Assembly: GCF_029846635.1 (NCBI RefSeq) | Contig: NZ_JARVTG010000001.1 | Coordinates: forward strand, 2,795,001-2,859,000 | Length of the DNA: 64,000 nt | DNA from: Pokkaliibacter sp. MBI-7 | GTDB taxonomy: Bacteria > Pseudomonadota > Gammaproteobacteria > Pseudomonadales > Balneatricaceae | Reading direction: 5' to 3' | Part shown: piece by piece, positions 33,983 to 43,232 of the stretch | How positions within the stretch are numbered: the stretch's first letter is position 1 | Layout: each line of letters begins with the position of its first letter | Translations under genes and position numbers: made by a program | Notes under the pieces: model-generated | Seen by the model: only the letters and a program-made list of their open reading frames with translations | Database searches by the model: none | Told to the model about the DNA's origin: nothing

Positions 33983-34979
33983 ATGTCGCTGGCAGCCGGC
34001 GCGGCTGCTGCGTCAGCGGGAAATGCTGCTGGCGCTGGTGATTGTGGTGATGACGCTGGCGATTGGTGCCATCACCCCTGACTTCCTCGCTCCGGGCAAC
34101 CTGCGTGGGGTATTCAATGACACGTCAATCCTGATCATTCTCGCCCTCGGGCAGATGCTGGTGATTCTGACCCGCTGTATCGACCTGTCGGTGGCCGCCA
34201 ATCTGGCGCTGACCGGCATGATGGTGGCCCTGCTCAACTTCCATTATCCCCAGCTGCCACTGGCGCTGCTGATTGCGCTGGCAACCCTCGCTGGTCTGCT
34301 GCTGGGGGCCGTCAATGGTGTCCTGGTGTGGAAGCTGAAGATTCCCGCCATTGTCGTCACCCTCGGCAGTATGAGTATCTACCGCGGCATCATCTTTCTG
34401 CTCACCGATGGCAGCTGGATCAATGCACACCAGATGAGTCAGAACTTTATCGAACTGCCACGGCAAAGCCTGCTGGGCCTGCCGCTGCTGAGCTGGTGTG
34501 GCCTGCTGATGATGGTGCTGGTGTGGGTGTTCCTGCGCTTCAGCCGTCGTGGTCGGGCGCTGTTTGCCGCCGGTGGCAACCCGACCGCCGCCTTCTATAC
34601 CGGCATTGATGTTGGCCGCACCCAGTTCATGAGCTTCTGTCTGTCCGGGGCACTGGCTGGCTTCTGCGGTTACCTGTGGATTTCCCGCTATGCGGTGGCC
34701 TATGTCGACATCGCCAGTGGTTTCGAGCTGCAGGTGATCGCCGCCTGCGTCATCGGCGGGGTCAGCATCATGGGCGGGCTGGGTTCAGTCGCGGGCTGTG
34801 TGCTGGGAGCGCTGTTCCTCGGCGTGATCAACAACGCCCTGCCGGTGATCGGTGTGTCACCGTTCTGGCAGATGGCTATCTCCGGCGCCGTCATCATCGT
34901 CGCTGTGCTGATCAATGCCCGTTCCGAACAACGTCAGGGCCGCATCATCCTGCGACGCGCCCTGCAACCGCTGCACTGA
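33966..34979 (+). CDS. rhaP: Rhamnose ABC transporter permease 1
   Basis: 337-residue BPD_transp_2 permease with about eight to ten hydrophobic segments. TRCIDLSVAANLALTGMM and AGGNPTAAFYTGIDVGRTQ are the family loops. ATG 33966 overlaps the end of rhaT by 17 bp and is preceded by GAGGAGGT-like sequence (GTGAGGAGGT just upstream). Longer frames to 33882 lie in rhaT. It forms a heterodimer with RhaQ. Confidence 0.88.
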   Translation: MLGSPECRWQPARLLRQREMLLALVIVVMTLAIGAITPDFLAPGNLRGVFNDTSILIILALGQMLVILTRCIDLSVAANLALTGMMVALLNFHYPQLPLALLIALATLAGLLLGAVNGVLVWKLKIPAIVVTLGSMSIYRGIIFLLTDGSWINAHQMSQNFIELPRQSLLGLPLLSWCGLLMMVLVWVFLRFSRRGRALFAAGGNPTAAFYTGIDVGRTQFMSFCLSGALAGFCGYLWISRYAVAYVDIASGFELQVIAACVIGGVSIMGGLGSVAGCVLGALFLGVINNALPVIGVSPFWQMAISGAVIIVAVLINARSEQRQGRIILRRALQPLH

Positions 34980-35014
34980 GCATCGGCGCGAGCTGCCGCC
35001 AAGGAGACAACAAC

Positions 35015-36043
35015 ATGGCCAAAGTGCTTTCAACCGCTGCCCTCAGCCATAATGAGACCGCCATGAACGCTGCCAGTACTTCTCTGCTGCAACGCCTGGC
35101 CTGCTGGGAAACCTTCCTGCTGCTGGTCACGGTAGCGGTGTTTTTTATCAATGCCGCTGCGTCACCGTATTTTCTCGATGTGTGGAATCTGTCCGATGCC
35201 ACCTTCAACTTCACCGAAAAGGCCATCATCGTGCTGCCGATGGCGATGCTGATCATCGCCCGTGAAATTGACCTGTCGGTGGCGTCGATCATTGCCCTCA
35301 GCTCTACCCTGATGGGCTTCTGCGCCCAGCAGGGCATGGCGACACCCCTGCTGGTGGTGGTCGGGCTGGCTACCGGGCTGGCCTGCGGGCTGCTTAACGG
35401 ACTGCTGGTGACGCGGTTTGGCCTGTCATCCATCGTCGTCACTATCGGCAACATGAGCCTGTTCCGCGGCATGACCTACATCCTGCTCGGTGATCAGGTG
35501 CTGAACCAGTATCCGGCCAGCTTTGCCTACTTTGGTCAGGGCTACGTCTACTGGGCGTTTTCTTTCGAGTTTGTGCTGTTTCTCGCACTGGCCGTGCTGT
35601 TCTACATCACCCTGCACCGTACCAACTTCGGCCGGCGTACCTATGCCATCGGCAACAATCCGGTGGCGGCCTACTACTCTGGCATTAATGTCAGCCGCCA
35701 TAAGCTGGTGCTGTTTGTGCTGGTAGGGGTGTTGTCAGGACTGGCCAGTATTCTGCTGACCTCGCGGCTGGGCAGCACCCGGCCCACCATCGCCCTCGGC
35801 TGGGAGCTGAGTGTGGTGACCATGGCGGTGCTGGGTGGCGTCAATATTCTCGGCGGCGCCGGCAGTATCAGCGGGGTGGTGATTGCAGCCTTTCTGATGG
35901 GGCTGGTGACCTTTGGTCTGGGCCTGCTCAATGTGCCCGGTATTGTCATGTCCGTCATCGTCGGGGCGATGCTGATTGTAGTGATCAGTCTGCCGATCAT
36001 CAGTAAACAACTCCTGTCCAGACGACAGGGAGGAGCAGGGTGA
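35015..36043 (+). CDS. rhaQ: Rhamnose ABC transporter permease 2
   Basis: 342-residue BPD_transp_2 permease. AREIDLSVASIIALSS and AIGNNPVAAYYSGINVSRHK correspond to the loops of RhaP. The frame is open far upstream (34676), but the region overlaps rhaP in another frame; ATG 35015 after AAGGAGA is the start. Its stop overlaps the rhaU start (TGATG). Confidence 0.88.
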   Translation: MAKVLSTAALSHNETAMNAASTSLLQRLACWETFLLLVTVAVFFINAAASPYFLDVWNLSDATFNFTEKAIIVLPMAMLIIAREIDLSVASIIALSSTLMGFCAQQGMATPLLVVVGLATGLACGLLNGLLVTRFGLSSIVVTIGNMSLFRGMTYILLGDQVLNQYPASFAYFGQGYVYWAFSFEFVLFLALAVLFYITLHRTNFGRRTYAIGNNPVAAYYSGINVSRHKLVLFVLVGVLSGLASILLTSRLGSTRPTIALGWELSVVTMAVLGGVNILGGAGSISGVVIAAFLMGLVTFGLGLLNVPGIVMSVIVGAMLIVVISLPIISKQLLSRRQGGAG

Positions 36044-36357
36044 TGCGCTATGCCTCAGTGATGCAGCTGTTCCCAGGCTGTGCAGCGGAATATCGCCAGC
36101 GTCATGATGCCATCTGGCCAGAACTGGTCGCGCTGCTGCAGGGGTATGGCATTGGCGACTACCACATCTGGCTGGAGGACGAGAGTGGCCGGCTGTTCGC
36201 CAGTTTTGAAGCATCCGCTGAACTCGACACGGCCGCGTTGAAGCAGGAGCCGGTGATGCAGCGCTGGTGGGCAATGATGGCCGATATCATGCAGACGCAA
36301 CCGGGTTCCAATGAACCCTGGGCCCGGGCGCTGCAGCCGATGTTCTATCTGGCCTGA
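36043..36357 (+). CDS. rhaU: L-rhamnose mutarotase
   Basis: 104 residues of the RhaU/RhaM family, a dimeric alpha/beta barrel that interconverts rhamnose anomers. Seen are MRYASVMQLFPGCAAEY, the catalytic-type H21 in RHDAIWPEL, YHIWLEDESGRLFASFE and the final ARALQPMFYLA. Start ATG 36043 shares a base with the rhaQ stop and follows GGGAGGAGC. It speeds supply of the anomer used by RhaI or RhaK. Confidence 0.93.
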   Translation: MRYASVMQLFPGCAAEYRQRHDAIWPELVALLQGYGIGDYHIWLEDESGRLFASFEASAELDTAALKQEPVMQRWWAMMADIMQTQPGSNEPWARALQPMFYLA

Positions 36358-36369
36358 GAGGGACATGAC

Positions 36370-37821
36370 GTGGGTAAGGCAGAGCAGGGACATCCGATGA
36401 ACAGGGGCATCGCGGCGCAGGCCAGCCGGCCGGCGGTGATCGTGGTGCTGGATATCGGCAAGACTAATATCAAGCTTGCCGCACTGACGCTGGACGGCGG
36501 GCGCTGTCTGCAGACACTGCGCCGCGCCAATGGCGTTGAGGCCGGAGTGCTCGGCTACGCGCAGGTCGATGTTGACGGTATCTGGCAGTGGCTGCTGGAG
36601 GGGCTGGCCCAGCTGGCGCAGCACTATCAGATTGCCCGCATCGGCACAACCACCCACGGTGCCACTGTCGCCTGTGTCAATCCGGCGCTGGCCGGTGACG
36701 GGCTGGTATTACCGATTGCTGATTACGAGCAGGTGCTGGAAGGCAACGATGCCTATACGTCATTGCGCCCCGACTTTGCCGAGACCCTGAGCCCGGCGCT
36801 GCCCGCCGGCCTGAATCTGGCGGCTCAGCTGCACTGGCTGGCGCAGCGCTTCCCCCAGCAGTTTGCCGGCTGCCGGGTGCTGCTGATGTATCCGCAGTAC
36901 TGGGGCTGGCGGCTAAGTGGCGTACTGGCCGGAGAGCGTACCTCGCTGGGCTGCCACACCGATTTATGGAGCCCGTCGCGCAACGACTATTCCTCTTTGC
37001 CTGACCGGCTGGGCTGGCGTGCACTGATGCCGGAGATCCTGCCCACCGGTGCGGTGCTGGGGGCGCTGAAACCGGCGCTGGCGGCGCAGCTGGGGATTGG
37101 CGAAGACTGTCTGATACTGAATGGTATCCACGACAGTAACGCCTCGCTGGTGCCGCATCTGCAGCGCCGGCAGCAGCCTTTTACGGTGATTTCCAGTGGC
37201 ACCTGGACGGTGATGTGTGGCGTGGGCGGAGAGCTTGCGCATCTGGACCGTCACGCCGATATGCTCTGCAACGTCGATGCCTTCGGCGGCGCGGTGCCCT
37301 GCATCCGCTTTATGGGCGGGCGCGAATGGGAGCAGCTGCGAGGTCAGCAGCCCGGCGACTGGCAGGACGCCATGAGAGTGATGGATGCAGAGGTGCTGGC
37401 CCTGCCCTGTTTTGCCCCTCAGGGCGGCCCTTTTCAGCAACGTCAGGGGCGTGTTCTCGGTGCCCTGGAGCCGCTGAGTGATAGCGAGCGCAGTGCCCTG
37501 GCGGCACTTTATTGTGCGCTGATGACTGATTACTGCCTGCGTCTGCTGGGGCAGGGCACGGCACTGGATCAGGGCGATATCATCGTCGAAGGCAGCTTTG
37601 CCAGTAACCCGCTGTATCTGCAGCTGCTGGCCAGCCTGCGTCCGCAGCAGCGGGTGCTGCAAAGTATCGACAGCACCGGCACCACCCTCGGCACCGCGCT
37701 GCTGGCAGGTACCTTCACCCTGACTGACTATGACCAGCACCTGCTGCAGGTGCCGAGCCAGCCTTGTGCTGAACTGCAGGACTACAGGCAGCAGTGGCTG
37801 CGCATGATCAGAGTGGATTGA
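36370..37821 (+). CDS. rhaK: FGGY-family sugar kinase (rhamnulokinase-type RhaK)
   Basis: 483 residues from GTG 36370; ATG 36397 is an equally plausible start. The N-terminal DIGKTNIKLAAL phosphate loop, TTTHGATV, GIHDSNASL and the C-terminal EGSFASNPLYLQLLA are FGGY features. By context it phosphorylates L-rhamnulose (or rhamnose, as proposed for rhizobial RhaK, which is also needed for transport). It is the last gene of the rightward rha operon. Confidence 0.88.
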   Translation: MGKAEQGHPMNRGIAAQASRPAVIVVLDIGKTNIKLAALTLDGGRCLQTLRRANGVEAGVLGYAQVDVDGIWQWLLEGLAQLAQHYQIARIGTTTHGATVACVNPALAGDGLVLPIADYEQVLEGNDAYTSLRPDFAETLSPALPAGLNLAAQLHWLAQRFPQQFAGCRVLLMYPQYWGWRLSGVLAGERTSLGCHTDLWSPSRNDYSSLPDRLGWRALMPEILPTGAVLGALKPALAAQLGIGEDCLILNGIHDSNASLVPHLQRRQQPFTVISSGTWTVMCGVGGELAHLDRHADMLCNVDAFGGAVPCIRFMGGREWEQLRGQQPGDWQDAMRVMDAEVLALPCFAPQGGPFQQRQGRVLGALEPLSDSERSALAALYCALMTDYCLRLLGQGTALDQGDIIVEGSFASNPLYLQLLASLRPQQRVLQSIDSTGTTLGTALLAGTFTLTDYDQHLLQVPSQPCAELQDYRQQWLRMIRVD

Positions 37822-37871
37822 AGAGAATGAACGACAAGTCGCCTGAAGGTTGAAAACTAAAACTCACCACA

Positions 37872-38690
37872 TCAGGCGGTCGCAAACCTAAGTATTTCCG
37901 CTTCGTTGGCAAAGTCTGTTACAGCTAACCCAAGGCCTTTCAACTTATTGATAAAGATCCCATAGTACTTTTTATCTTGGTCAGTTTTCATGAGTCTCGG
38001 AGGCTCAACAGCAAAGAGCCATCGGGTAGGGTCGATGGCATGCGCTTTGATGACTCTTTCTGCACGATTCAACCATTGATCGCCATGTTCGACGACTTTC
38101 GTTAAAGATTGCTGATCAAAGGCTAGAGGCTTGATTGCTGCCTCAATGTGATCGTTTCTGGTGCGATGAACAAAAGGAATACTCACTTCGACAAAGCCAT
38201 CAGAAACTGTGCTCTTGCTGAATTTACGAGCCCCTTCCAATTGGCGGAAACATTGACGAAGCTTAGTGTTCATTTCTTCTTCGCGGTATTTCCTGTTCAC
38301 GAAGTCTCTCTGTACATAGTGCCCGAACAACTCATCTAACTTCTGCCTGATATCCTTGGCCATCACTAGTCTTACATCTGAAAATCGCACCAGTGCCTCT
38401 TTTTCCTCTGTCAGATAGTCAAAGAGCTGTTGCCGCTCACATGGGGACTTACTGCTGATCAGAGCACTTAGGCGGTTTAATTCAGCTTGGGCTGCCTTCA
38501 GGGTTGCCGCAAAAAATGTACGGTCCATTTCACTGAAGAAGTCGGTCACCCTGGACAATCTACTCGCAAGGCGAAAACAGATATCTCCTGTTGCTGGGCA
38601 GAATAGCACTACACCTACATTGGCAAACTCTTCTGTTTCAGCATAGGGTTGGAACCGCACAATTTTGTACTGGCAGGCCAACTTGATCAT
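37872..38690 (-). CDS. DUF3037 protein, partner of HipA-like kinase
   Basis: 272 residues. The N-terminal half starts MIKLACQYKIVRFQPYAETEEFANVGVVLF, the mark of DUF3037. The rest is helical with many charged residues. No catalytic motif is seen. Its ATG overlaps the stop of the upstream kinase gene (ATGA, 38687-38690), so the two are translated together. DUF3037 and HipA-like kinases recur as neighbours in bacteria, and a toxin-antitoxin or defence role has been suspected but I know of no proof. The pair is clearly more A+T-rich than its surroundings. Confidence 0.8.
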   Translation of the reverse strand: MIKLACQYKIVRFQPYAETEEFANVGVVLFCPATGDICFRLASRLSRVTDFFSEMDRTFFAATLKAAQAELNRLSALISSKSPCERQQLFDYLTEEKEALVRFSDVRLVMAKDIRQKLDELFGHYVQRDFVNRKYREEEMNTKLRQCFRQLEGARKFSKSTVSDGFVEVSIPFVHRTRNDHIEAAIKPLAFDQQSLTKVVEHGDQWLNRAERVIKAHAIDPTRWLFAVEPPRLMKTDQDKKYYGIFINKLKGLGLAVTDFANEAEILRFATA

Positions 38691-39415
38691 GCTAGCGCCC
38701 CCCAAAAAGCATCATTGTTAAATCGCAGTAGCACATCTTCAATGTTATTTATGTGTTGTTCAGAGCGGCCTTCAAGGCCCTCGATCCAAGTCGGAGGAAT
38801 ACTGTTCACTATGGTAGGCCAATGTGCAATAACCTGAGCCAGCTTTTCCTTGAAAGTATCTTGCACTATCAAATCTACCGGCTGCTCACGCAGTGCAGAC
38901 GAAAAAATATGATTTCGTCTGCTGTCTTCAACCGAATAGGTGGAATCGAAAGCCAGATTATGATCGATGATAAAAATGTCGTTTGAGACGGTATTGATTA
39001 GCAGGTTTGGATTGCCGCCATGACTCGTTAATGTTCGGTCTTCATTCTGTATCCAGTAGTCAAAAATAAAGACCTTTAGTTGCAGCGCCGAATCGACTCC
39101 ATGAACAGCTGCATGGGCGATAGGTGATGCATTTGGGATCGCCTGACTGCCAAACAGTGGGTACACAGAAAGATCACGGCGCCAGTCGAAGTTTGGGTGG
39201 CTACTATAGAGCTCTCTCGGGATCTCAAGCAGTTCTGCTTCCGGAACAGGTAAACTGAGTAGGCGTGCCAGGCGATAACAGATCCATTCGTTGATTAGCC
39301 CGGTGTAGTTAGTATTAAGACCTTTAACGTAAAACTGACGACCGTCCTCTGTTCTGCAAAGGAAAGGGTTCAGCGCACACCGATCTACCCTGCGTATGAC
39401 TTCCTCGATCAGCAT
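38687..39415 (-). CDS. HipA-like kinase (HipA_2 family)
   Basis: 242 residues. Kinase residues in HipA positions: K31 in FYVKG (ATP phosphate), D126 in the catalytic loop NEDRT, N135/N137 in HGGNPN, and D151 in IIDHN (metal). It is shorter than classical HipA (about 440) and lacks its N-terminal domain. It probably phosphorylates a protein target. ATG 39415 fits the conserved start; the frame is open to 39490. It is followed by and coupled to the DUF3037 gene. No HipB-type helix-turn-helix gene is beside it. Confidence 0.8.
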   Translation of the reverse strand: MLIEEVIRRVDRCALNPFLCRTEDGRQFYVKGLNTNYTGLINEWICYRLARLLSLPVPEAELLEIPRELYSSHPNFDWRRDLSVYPLFGSQAIPNASPIAHAAVHGVDSALQLKVFIFDYWIQNEDRTLTSHGGNPNLLINTVSNDIFIIDHNLAFDSTYSVEDSRRNHIFSSALREQPVDLIVQDTFKEKLAQVIAHWPTIVNSIPPTWIEGLEGRSEQHINNIEDVLLRFNNDAFWGALA

Positions 39416-39541
39416 TTCCTGTCCCTGAATACATGCCAGACAACCATATTGATGGTGTTTCAGCCTAGACCAAAACAGTATCTCAGTCACACAGCAACGA
39501 AGTTCACAATCAATACAGACTAGTTTATCGAGGCGGTTTGC

Positions 39542-40249
39542 TTATGACTGTCTGGCCGGTATTTCCAGCCCGCGCTGGACGGCCGGGCGCTGCAGACAGC
39601 GCTCAAGCCAGGCCTGTACGCCGGTGAAACTGGCATAGTCCACCAGCTCGCCTGCACCATAGAATCCCACCAGATTACGTACCCAGCCCAGCAGGGCGAT
39701 ATCGGCAATGGTGAACTCCTCTCCCATGATCCAGCTGCGACCTTGCAGACGGGTTTCCAGCACGCCCAGCAGGCGCTTGCTTTCGCTGACATAACGCTGC
39801 AGCGGGCGTTTGTCCTCGTAGTCTTTACCGGCAAATTTGTGGAAGAAGCCGACCTGTCCAAACATTGGCCCGACCGCCGCCATCTGGAAAAACACCCATT
39901 GCAGCGTTTCGTAGCGGCCAGCCGGATCAGCGGGCATCAGCCTGCCGGTTTTCTCCGCCAGATAGAGCAGAATGGCTCCGGACTCGAACAGCGCCAGCGG
40001 CTGACCTCCGGGGCCATCGGGGTCGATGATGGCGGGAATCTTGCCGTTGGGGTTAAGGGCCAGAAACTCCGGTGTCCAGGTTTCATTGGCGCCGATATTG
40101 ATGGTGTGCGGTTCATAGGCCAGCCCCAGCTCCTCCAGCGCAATGGAGACCTTGACGCCATTGGGAGTCGGCAGCGAATACAGCTGCAGGCGTTCGGGAT
40201 GCTGCGCAGGCCAGCGCCGGGTAATGGGGAAAGCAGACAGATCAGACAT
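39542..40249 (-). CDS. Glutathione S-transferase (YghU/YfcG-like)
   Basis: 235 residues. The N-terminal thioredoxin-fold domain (about 20-105) has LYSLPTPNGVKVSIALEE and the conserved ESGAILLYLAEKTG glutathione-binding segment. The C-terminal helical domain (about 110-225) has EEFTIADIALLGWV. It resembles disulphide-bond reductase-type GSTs (YghU, YfcG). ATG 40249 follows AGGAGCC; a longer frame to 40369 lacks homology. No operon partner is seen. Confidence 0.87.
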   Translation of the reverse strand: MSDLSAFPITRRWPAQHPERLQLYSLPTPNGVKVSIALEELGLAYEPHTINIGANETWTPEFLALNPNGKIPAIIDPDGPGGQPLALFESGAILLYLAEKTGRLMPADPAGRYETLQWVFFQMAAVGPMFGQVGFFHKFAGKDYEDKRPLQRYVSESKRLLGVLETRLQGRSWIMGEEFTIADIALLGWVRNLVGFYGAGELVDYASFTGVQAWLERCLQRPAVQRGLEIPARQS

Positions 40250-40314
40250 GCAGGGGCTCCTCAGATTGTGTGGCCAGCCTGTATATAGGGACATCCACGG
40301 TGCTATCCAGTGGC

Positions 40315-40920
40315 TCAGGGACGGACAAACTGTTGCCGTGCTGCGCTGACTCTGTCGCGAATGACGCATTCGTGAGTGTGGTCATTGATCAGCCCCATGG
40401 ACTGCAGAAAGGCGTACACCGTGGTTGGGCCAACGAATTTCCAGCCGCGCTTTTTCAGCTCCTTTGACAGGGCCACGGATTCTGCCGAGGTGGACTGGGT
40501 CTGGGGCGCGCCGAGGCTGTCGGCCGCCGGTTCGTAACGCCAGATGAAGCGGGCAAAGGAGCCTTCCCTGTCGATCAGCTCCAGCAGACGCTGGGCGTTG
40601 TTGATCACCGCTTCGATCTTGCCGCGATGACGGACGATGCCTTCGTCCTGTAGCAGCCGTTCAATCTCCACTGCGCCAAACTGGGCGACCTGATGGAAGT
40701 CGAACTGGGCAAAGGCGGCGCGGAAGTTATCACGCTTATTAAGGATGGTGCGCCAGCTCAGGCCCGACTGAAAACTTTCCAGACACAGCTTCTCAAACAG
40801 GCGGCGGTCATCGGCCACCGGGAAGCCCCATTCGTGGTCGTGATAGGGAAGAAACTCGGGAGCGCCTCCGCACCAGCGGCAGCGCGGCAGGTTATCGGGG
40901 GCAATGTAGGGATCGGTCAT
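40315..40920 (-). CDS. tag: DNA-3-methyladenine glycosylase I
   Basis: 201 residues. The family pattern is RCRWCG near the start (zinc ligand cysteine), YHDHEWG, the LCLESFQSGLSWRTILNKRDNFR core, KFVGPTTVYAFLQSMGLINDH and DHTHEC with the C-terminal zinc ligands. It removes 3-methyladenine from alkylated DNA. ATG 40920 is chosen over 40953, which adds eleven unrelated residues. It is probably monocistronic, upstream of the GST in the same direction. Confidence 0.92.
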   Translation of the reverse strand: MTDPYIAPDNLPRCRWCGGAPEFLPYHDHEWGFPVADDRRLFEKLCLESFQSGLSWRTILNKRDNFRAAFAQFDFHQVAQFGAVEIERLLQDEGIVRHRGKIEAVINNAQRLLELIDREGSFARFIWRYEPAADSLGAPQTQSTSAESVALSKELKKRGWKFVGPTTVYAFLQSMGLINDHTHECVIRDRVSAARQQFVRP

Positions 40921-41143
40921 GTCGTTCTGCCTGTGGCGTGGGAGAGACAACAAAACCTAGGTGCCCGGGGAGTCCCTGTCAAACCGCAGCGTGAACAGTG
41001 CAGACTCGTGCGGTGGTGGGGGCGTGAGAAGAGAGAGGAGAAGAGAGGAAAACAGCGGCAGCAGTGCAGGTCACGGCTGCCGGTCAGTCAGGCACACATC
41101 ATGTTGTGCCGGTGATGCGTCAGTCCCTTGATATGAAGGCGAC

Positions 41144-41404
41144 TCAGCCTTCGGGGCGGAACAGCTTACGTGCGTTCAGTGGCCCTTTGGAGATGGTCAG
41201 CAGCCAGCTGGCCCAGCACAGCATACCCTGAGGGGCATTGCGACGAATGCGGTGATAACCCTGCCAGTTGCCTACCATCAGCCACGACATGGCCAGCGCA
41301 GTGCCATAAGGACCGGTCAGACCATCATGCATGCTGTCCAGAGCAAGCACACAGGTAACGACCAGAACAAGAACGGTGAGGCTGAGAGCGGTAGGTTTAT
41401 ACAT
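41144..41404 (-). CDS. Small membrane protein of unknown function
   Basis: 86 residues. A hydrophobic N-terminal helix (about 7-24) is followed by TGPYGTALAMSWLMVGNWQGYHRIRRNAPQG (a second helix at about 33-45), another hydrophobic piece (about 60-70) and a basic C-terminus. I do not recognise the family. Codon use is compatible with coding. The 223 bp downstream, to tag, contain only a purine-rich tract (about 41025-41060). Confidence 0.5.
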   Translation of the reverse strand: MYKPTALSLTVLVLVVTCVLALDSMHDGLTGPYGTALAMSWLMVGNWQGYHRIRRNAPQGMLCWASWLLTISKGPLNARKLFRPEG

Positions 41405-41558
41405 GACGTGCTGCGAACCTGCGGGGTTGAATCAAGGGAGTGCCTATTGTAACGGCATCGCCATAAAAGCGAAGGGGCTTTTGGTTGAATTTTGTACAAT
41501 TTGAGTGCTGTTTTGTCCTGTTCGACTCGAGCCGGTTCGCTGCACGCTCCCGGTGCGT

Positions 41559-43010
41559 TCAGCGTTGCCATGGCCGCTGCTCAAGCGCCTGCTGCACAAT
41601 GCTCACGCCGCGATCAATCTCATCCTCACGATAACCGGCATAACCCATCACCAGCCCGCGGGCCGGGCTCTGCAGGCAGTGGGCACTGAGGGCGCGGCAA
41701 CCCACTCCCTGCGTCATCAGGTACTGGCTCAGGGCGCTGTCATCGACCTCCGGCAGGCGCTGGCACAGATGCATGCCCGCTTCTGGTAAGCGACAACGCT
41801 GCTCACTGCCGACCAGCGGCAGCAGGCGCTGCCACAGATAATCACGCCGGGCGGCATAGAGCTGACGCATCTTGCGGATATGGCCAAGCAGGTTGCCGGA
41901 GGCAATAAAGCGCGCCGCCGCGGCCTGAGTATGCAGCGGCGCGTGATAGTCCACCAGCGAGCGGTAGCGACAGAAGCTGTCGACCAGATGCTCGGGCAAT
42001 ACCAGATAGCCCAGCCGTAATGACGGGAACATCACTTTGGCCAGCGTGCCGATGTACAGCACCCGGCCGCTCGGGTCGAGGCCCTGCATGGCAGCCAGCG
42101 GACGGCCCTCGTAGCGGTATTCGGAGTCATAATCATCTTCCAGAATCCAGCAGTTCCACTGCCGGGCCAGATCGATCAGTGCCAGCCGCCGTGCCAGAGG
42201 CAGGGTGCCGCCGGTGGGATACTGGTGTGAGGGGGTCAGGTAGATCAGCCGTGGTGCCGCCGCCTGAGCATCAGGAATCAGCCCTTCGTCATCCACCGCC
42301 ATGGGCTGCAGCTGCACATCGGCGGCGATAAACCCGCCACGGGCGCCGATATAGCCGGGGTCTTCCACCCACACCCGGTCACCGGGCTCCAGACACAGTC
42401 GTGCCACCAGCTCAATGCCCTGCTGGGCGCCACTGGTCACCACCACCTGCGCTGCATCACAGCGCACCCCGCGGGATTCACGCAGATAGTCGGCCAGCGC
42501 CTGACGCAGGGGCAGATAGCCCTGTGGCTGGCCGTAATTGGCCAGCCGCCGTGGTGCGCGGCGAATATCCTGATTGAGCAGACGGCGCCATTCGGTCCAG
42601 GGGAAGGTATCCAGTTCGGGGATGCCGGGCGCCAGAATCAGCTGCGAGTTACCACCCCCGCGTCCCAGCTGGCTCAGGCGCTGGCCGCGCTGTGACAGAC
42701 CGGGCAGGGTGGCCTTGCTGTCCTGCACGGTGCTGCTCTGCTGCAGGCTGTCGCTGGCCAGTGAGTTGACGAAGGTGCCGGCACCGGTGGCGCCGCGGAT
42801 ATAGCCCTCGGCCAGCAGCTGTTCGTAAGCCTGCATAACGGTGTTGCGGCTGATCTGCAGCTGGCTGGCGAGATGACGTGAACTGGGCAGACGGCTGTCG
42901 GCGGGCAGCTGGCCATTCAGAATACGCTGCCGGATGGCCTGATACAGCTGGCGGAAGCGCGGCACATCGCCATCAGTCAGGGCAGGCAGCATACCTTGCA
43001 GATCAAGCAT
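41559..43010 (-). CDS. MocR-type regulator (GntR wHTH fused to aminotransferase fold)
   Basis: 483 residues. The N-terminal winged helix (about 10-80: RQLYQAIRQRILNGQLPADSRLPSSRHLA in part, then SRNTVMQAYEQLLAEGY) is fused to a fold-type I aminotransferase domain (about 115-475) with the PLP lysine K325 in TLAKVMFP. MocR proteins sense PLP or amino compounds. ATG 43010 has a strong AGGAGT; the frame is open to 43091 across the operator. It is divergent from a flavoprotein/GNAT/PaiB group that it probably regulates. Confidence 0.9.
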   Translation of the reverse strand: MLDLQGMLPALTDGDVPRFRQLYQAIRQRILNGQLPADSRLPSSRHLASQLQISRNTVMQAYEQLLAEGYIRGATGAGTFVNSLASDSLQQSSTVQDSKATLPGLSQRGQRLSQLGRGGGNSQLILAPGIPELDTFPWTEWRRLLNQDIRRAPRRLANYGQPQGYLPLRQALADYLRESRGVRCDAAQVVVTSGAQQGIELVARLCLEPGDRVWVEDPGYIGARGGFIAADVQLQPMAVDDEGLIPDAQAAAPRLIYLTPSHQYPTGGTLPLARRLALIDLARQWNCWILEDDYDSEYRYEGRPLAAMQGLDPSGRVLYIGTLAKVMFPSLRLGYLVLPEHLVDSFCRYRSLVDYHAPLHTQAAAARFIASGNLLGHIRKMRQLYAARRDYLWQRLLPLVGSEQRCRLPEAGMHLCQRLPEVDDSALSQYLMTQGVGCRALSAHCLQSPARGLVMGYAGYREDEIDRGVSIVQQALEQRPWQR

Positions 43011-43045
43011 AAGGACTCCTGTGCCGTTACCGGCGGTCATCGACG

Positions 43046-43093
43046 AATTGGCTCCATCATATTGAAAAAAGTGGACCTTTATCAGAGCCAATT
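43046..43093. promoter_or_regulatory. Long-spaced inverted repeat, predicted MocR operator
   Basis: AATTGGCTC (43046-43054) and GAGCCAATT (43085-43093) are exact inverse 9-mers, centre to centre 39 bp, in the gap between mocR and the divergent flavoprotein gene. AAGTGGACC (about 43069-43077) and AAGTAGGGCC (about 43101-43110) may be additional half-sites. Spaced sites are characteristic of dimeric MocR regulators. Confidence 0.6.
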
Positions 43094-43232
43094 GAAACGA
43101 GAAAGTAGGGCCATTGTTGCCGGGGCGTAAACACGTTCCCGGCGCTGGTTTGCAAAGGAGTGGTTGCGTTGCTCTGGCATGTGGCCGCCCTTTGACTTGA
43201 TCTGTCCCAATACCGGCCTTCAGGAGACTGCC

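Noticed and set aside
34676..35014. 113-codon N-terminal extension of the second rhamnose permease
   Set aside because: It overlaps rhaP in another frame, and RhaQ homology starts at ATG 35015.
41025..41060. Purine-rich tract between tag and the small membrane gene
   Set aside because: A GAGAAGAGAG-like simple run without a coding or structural signal.
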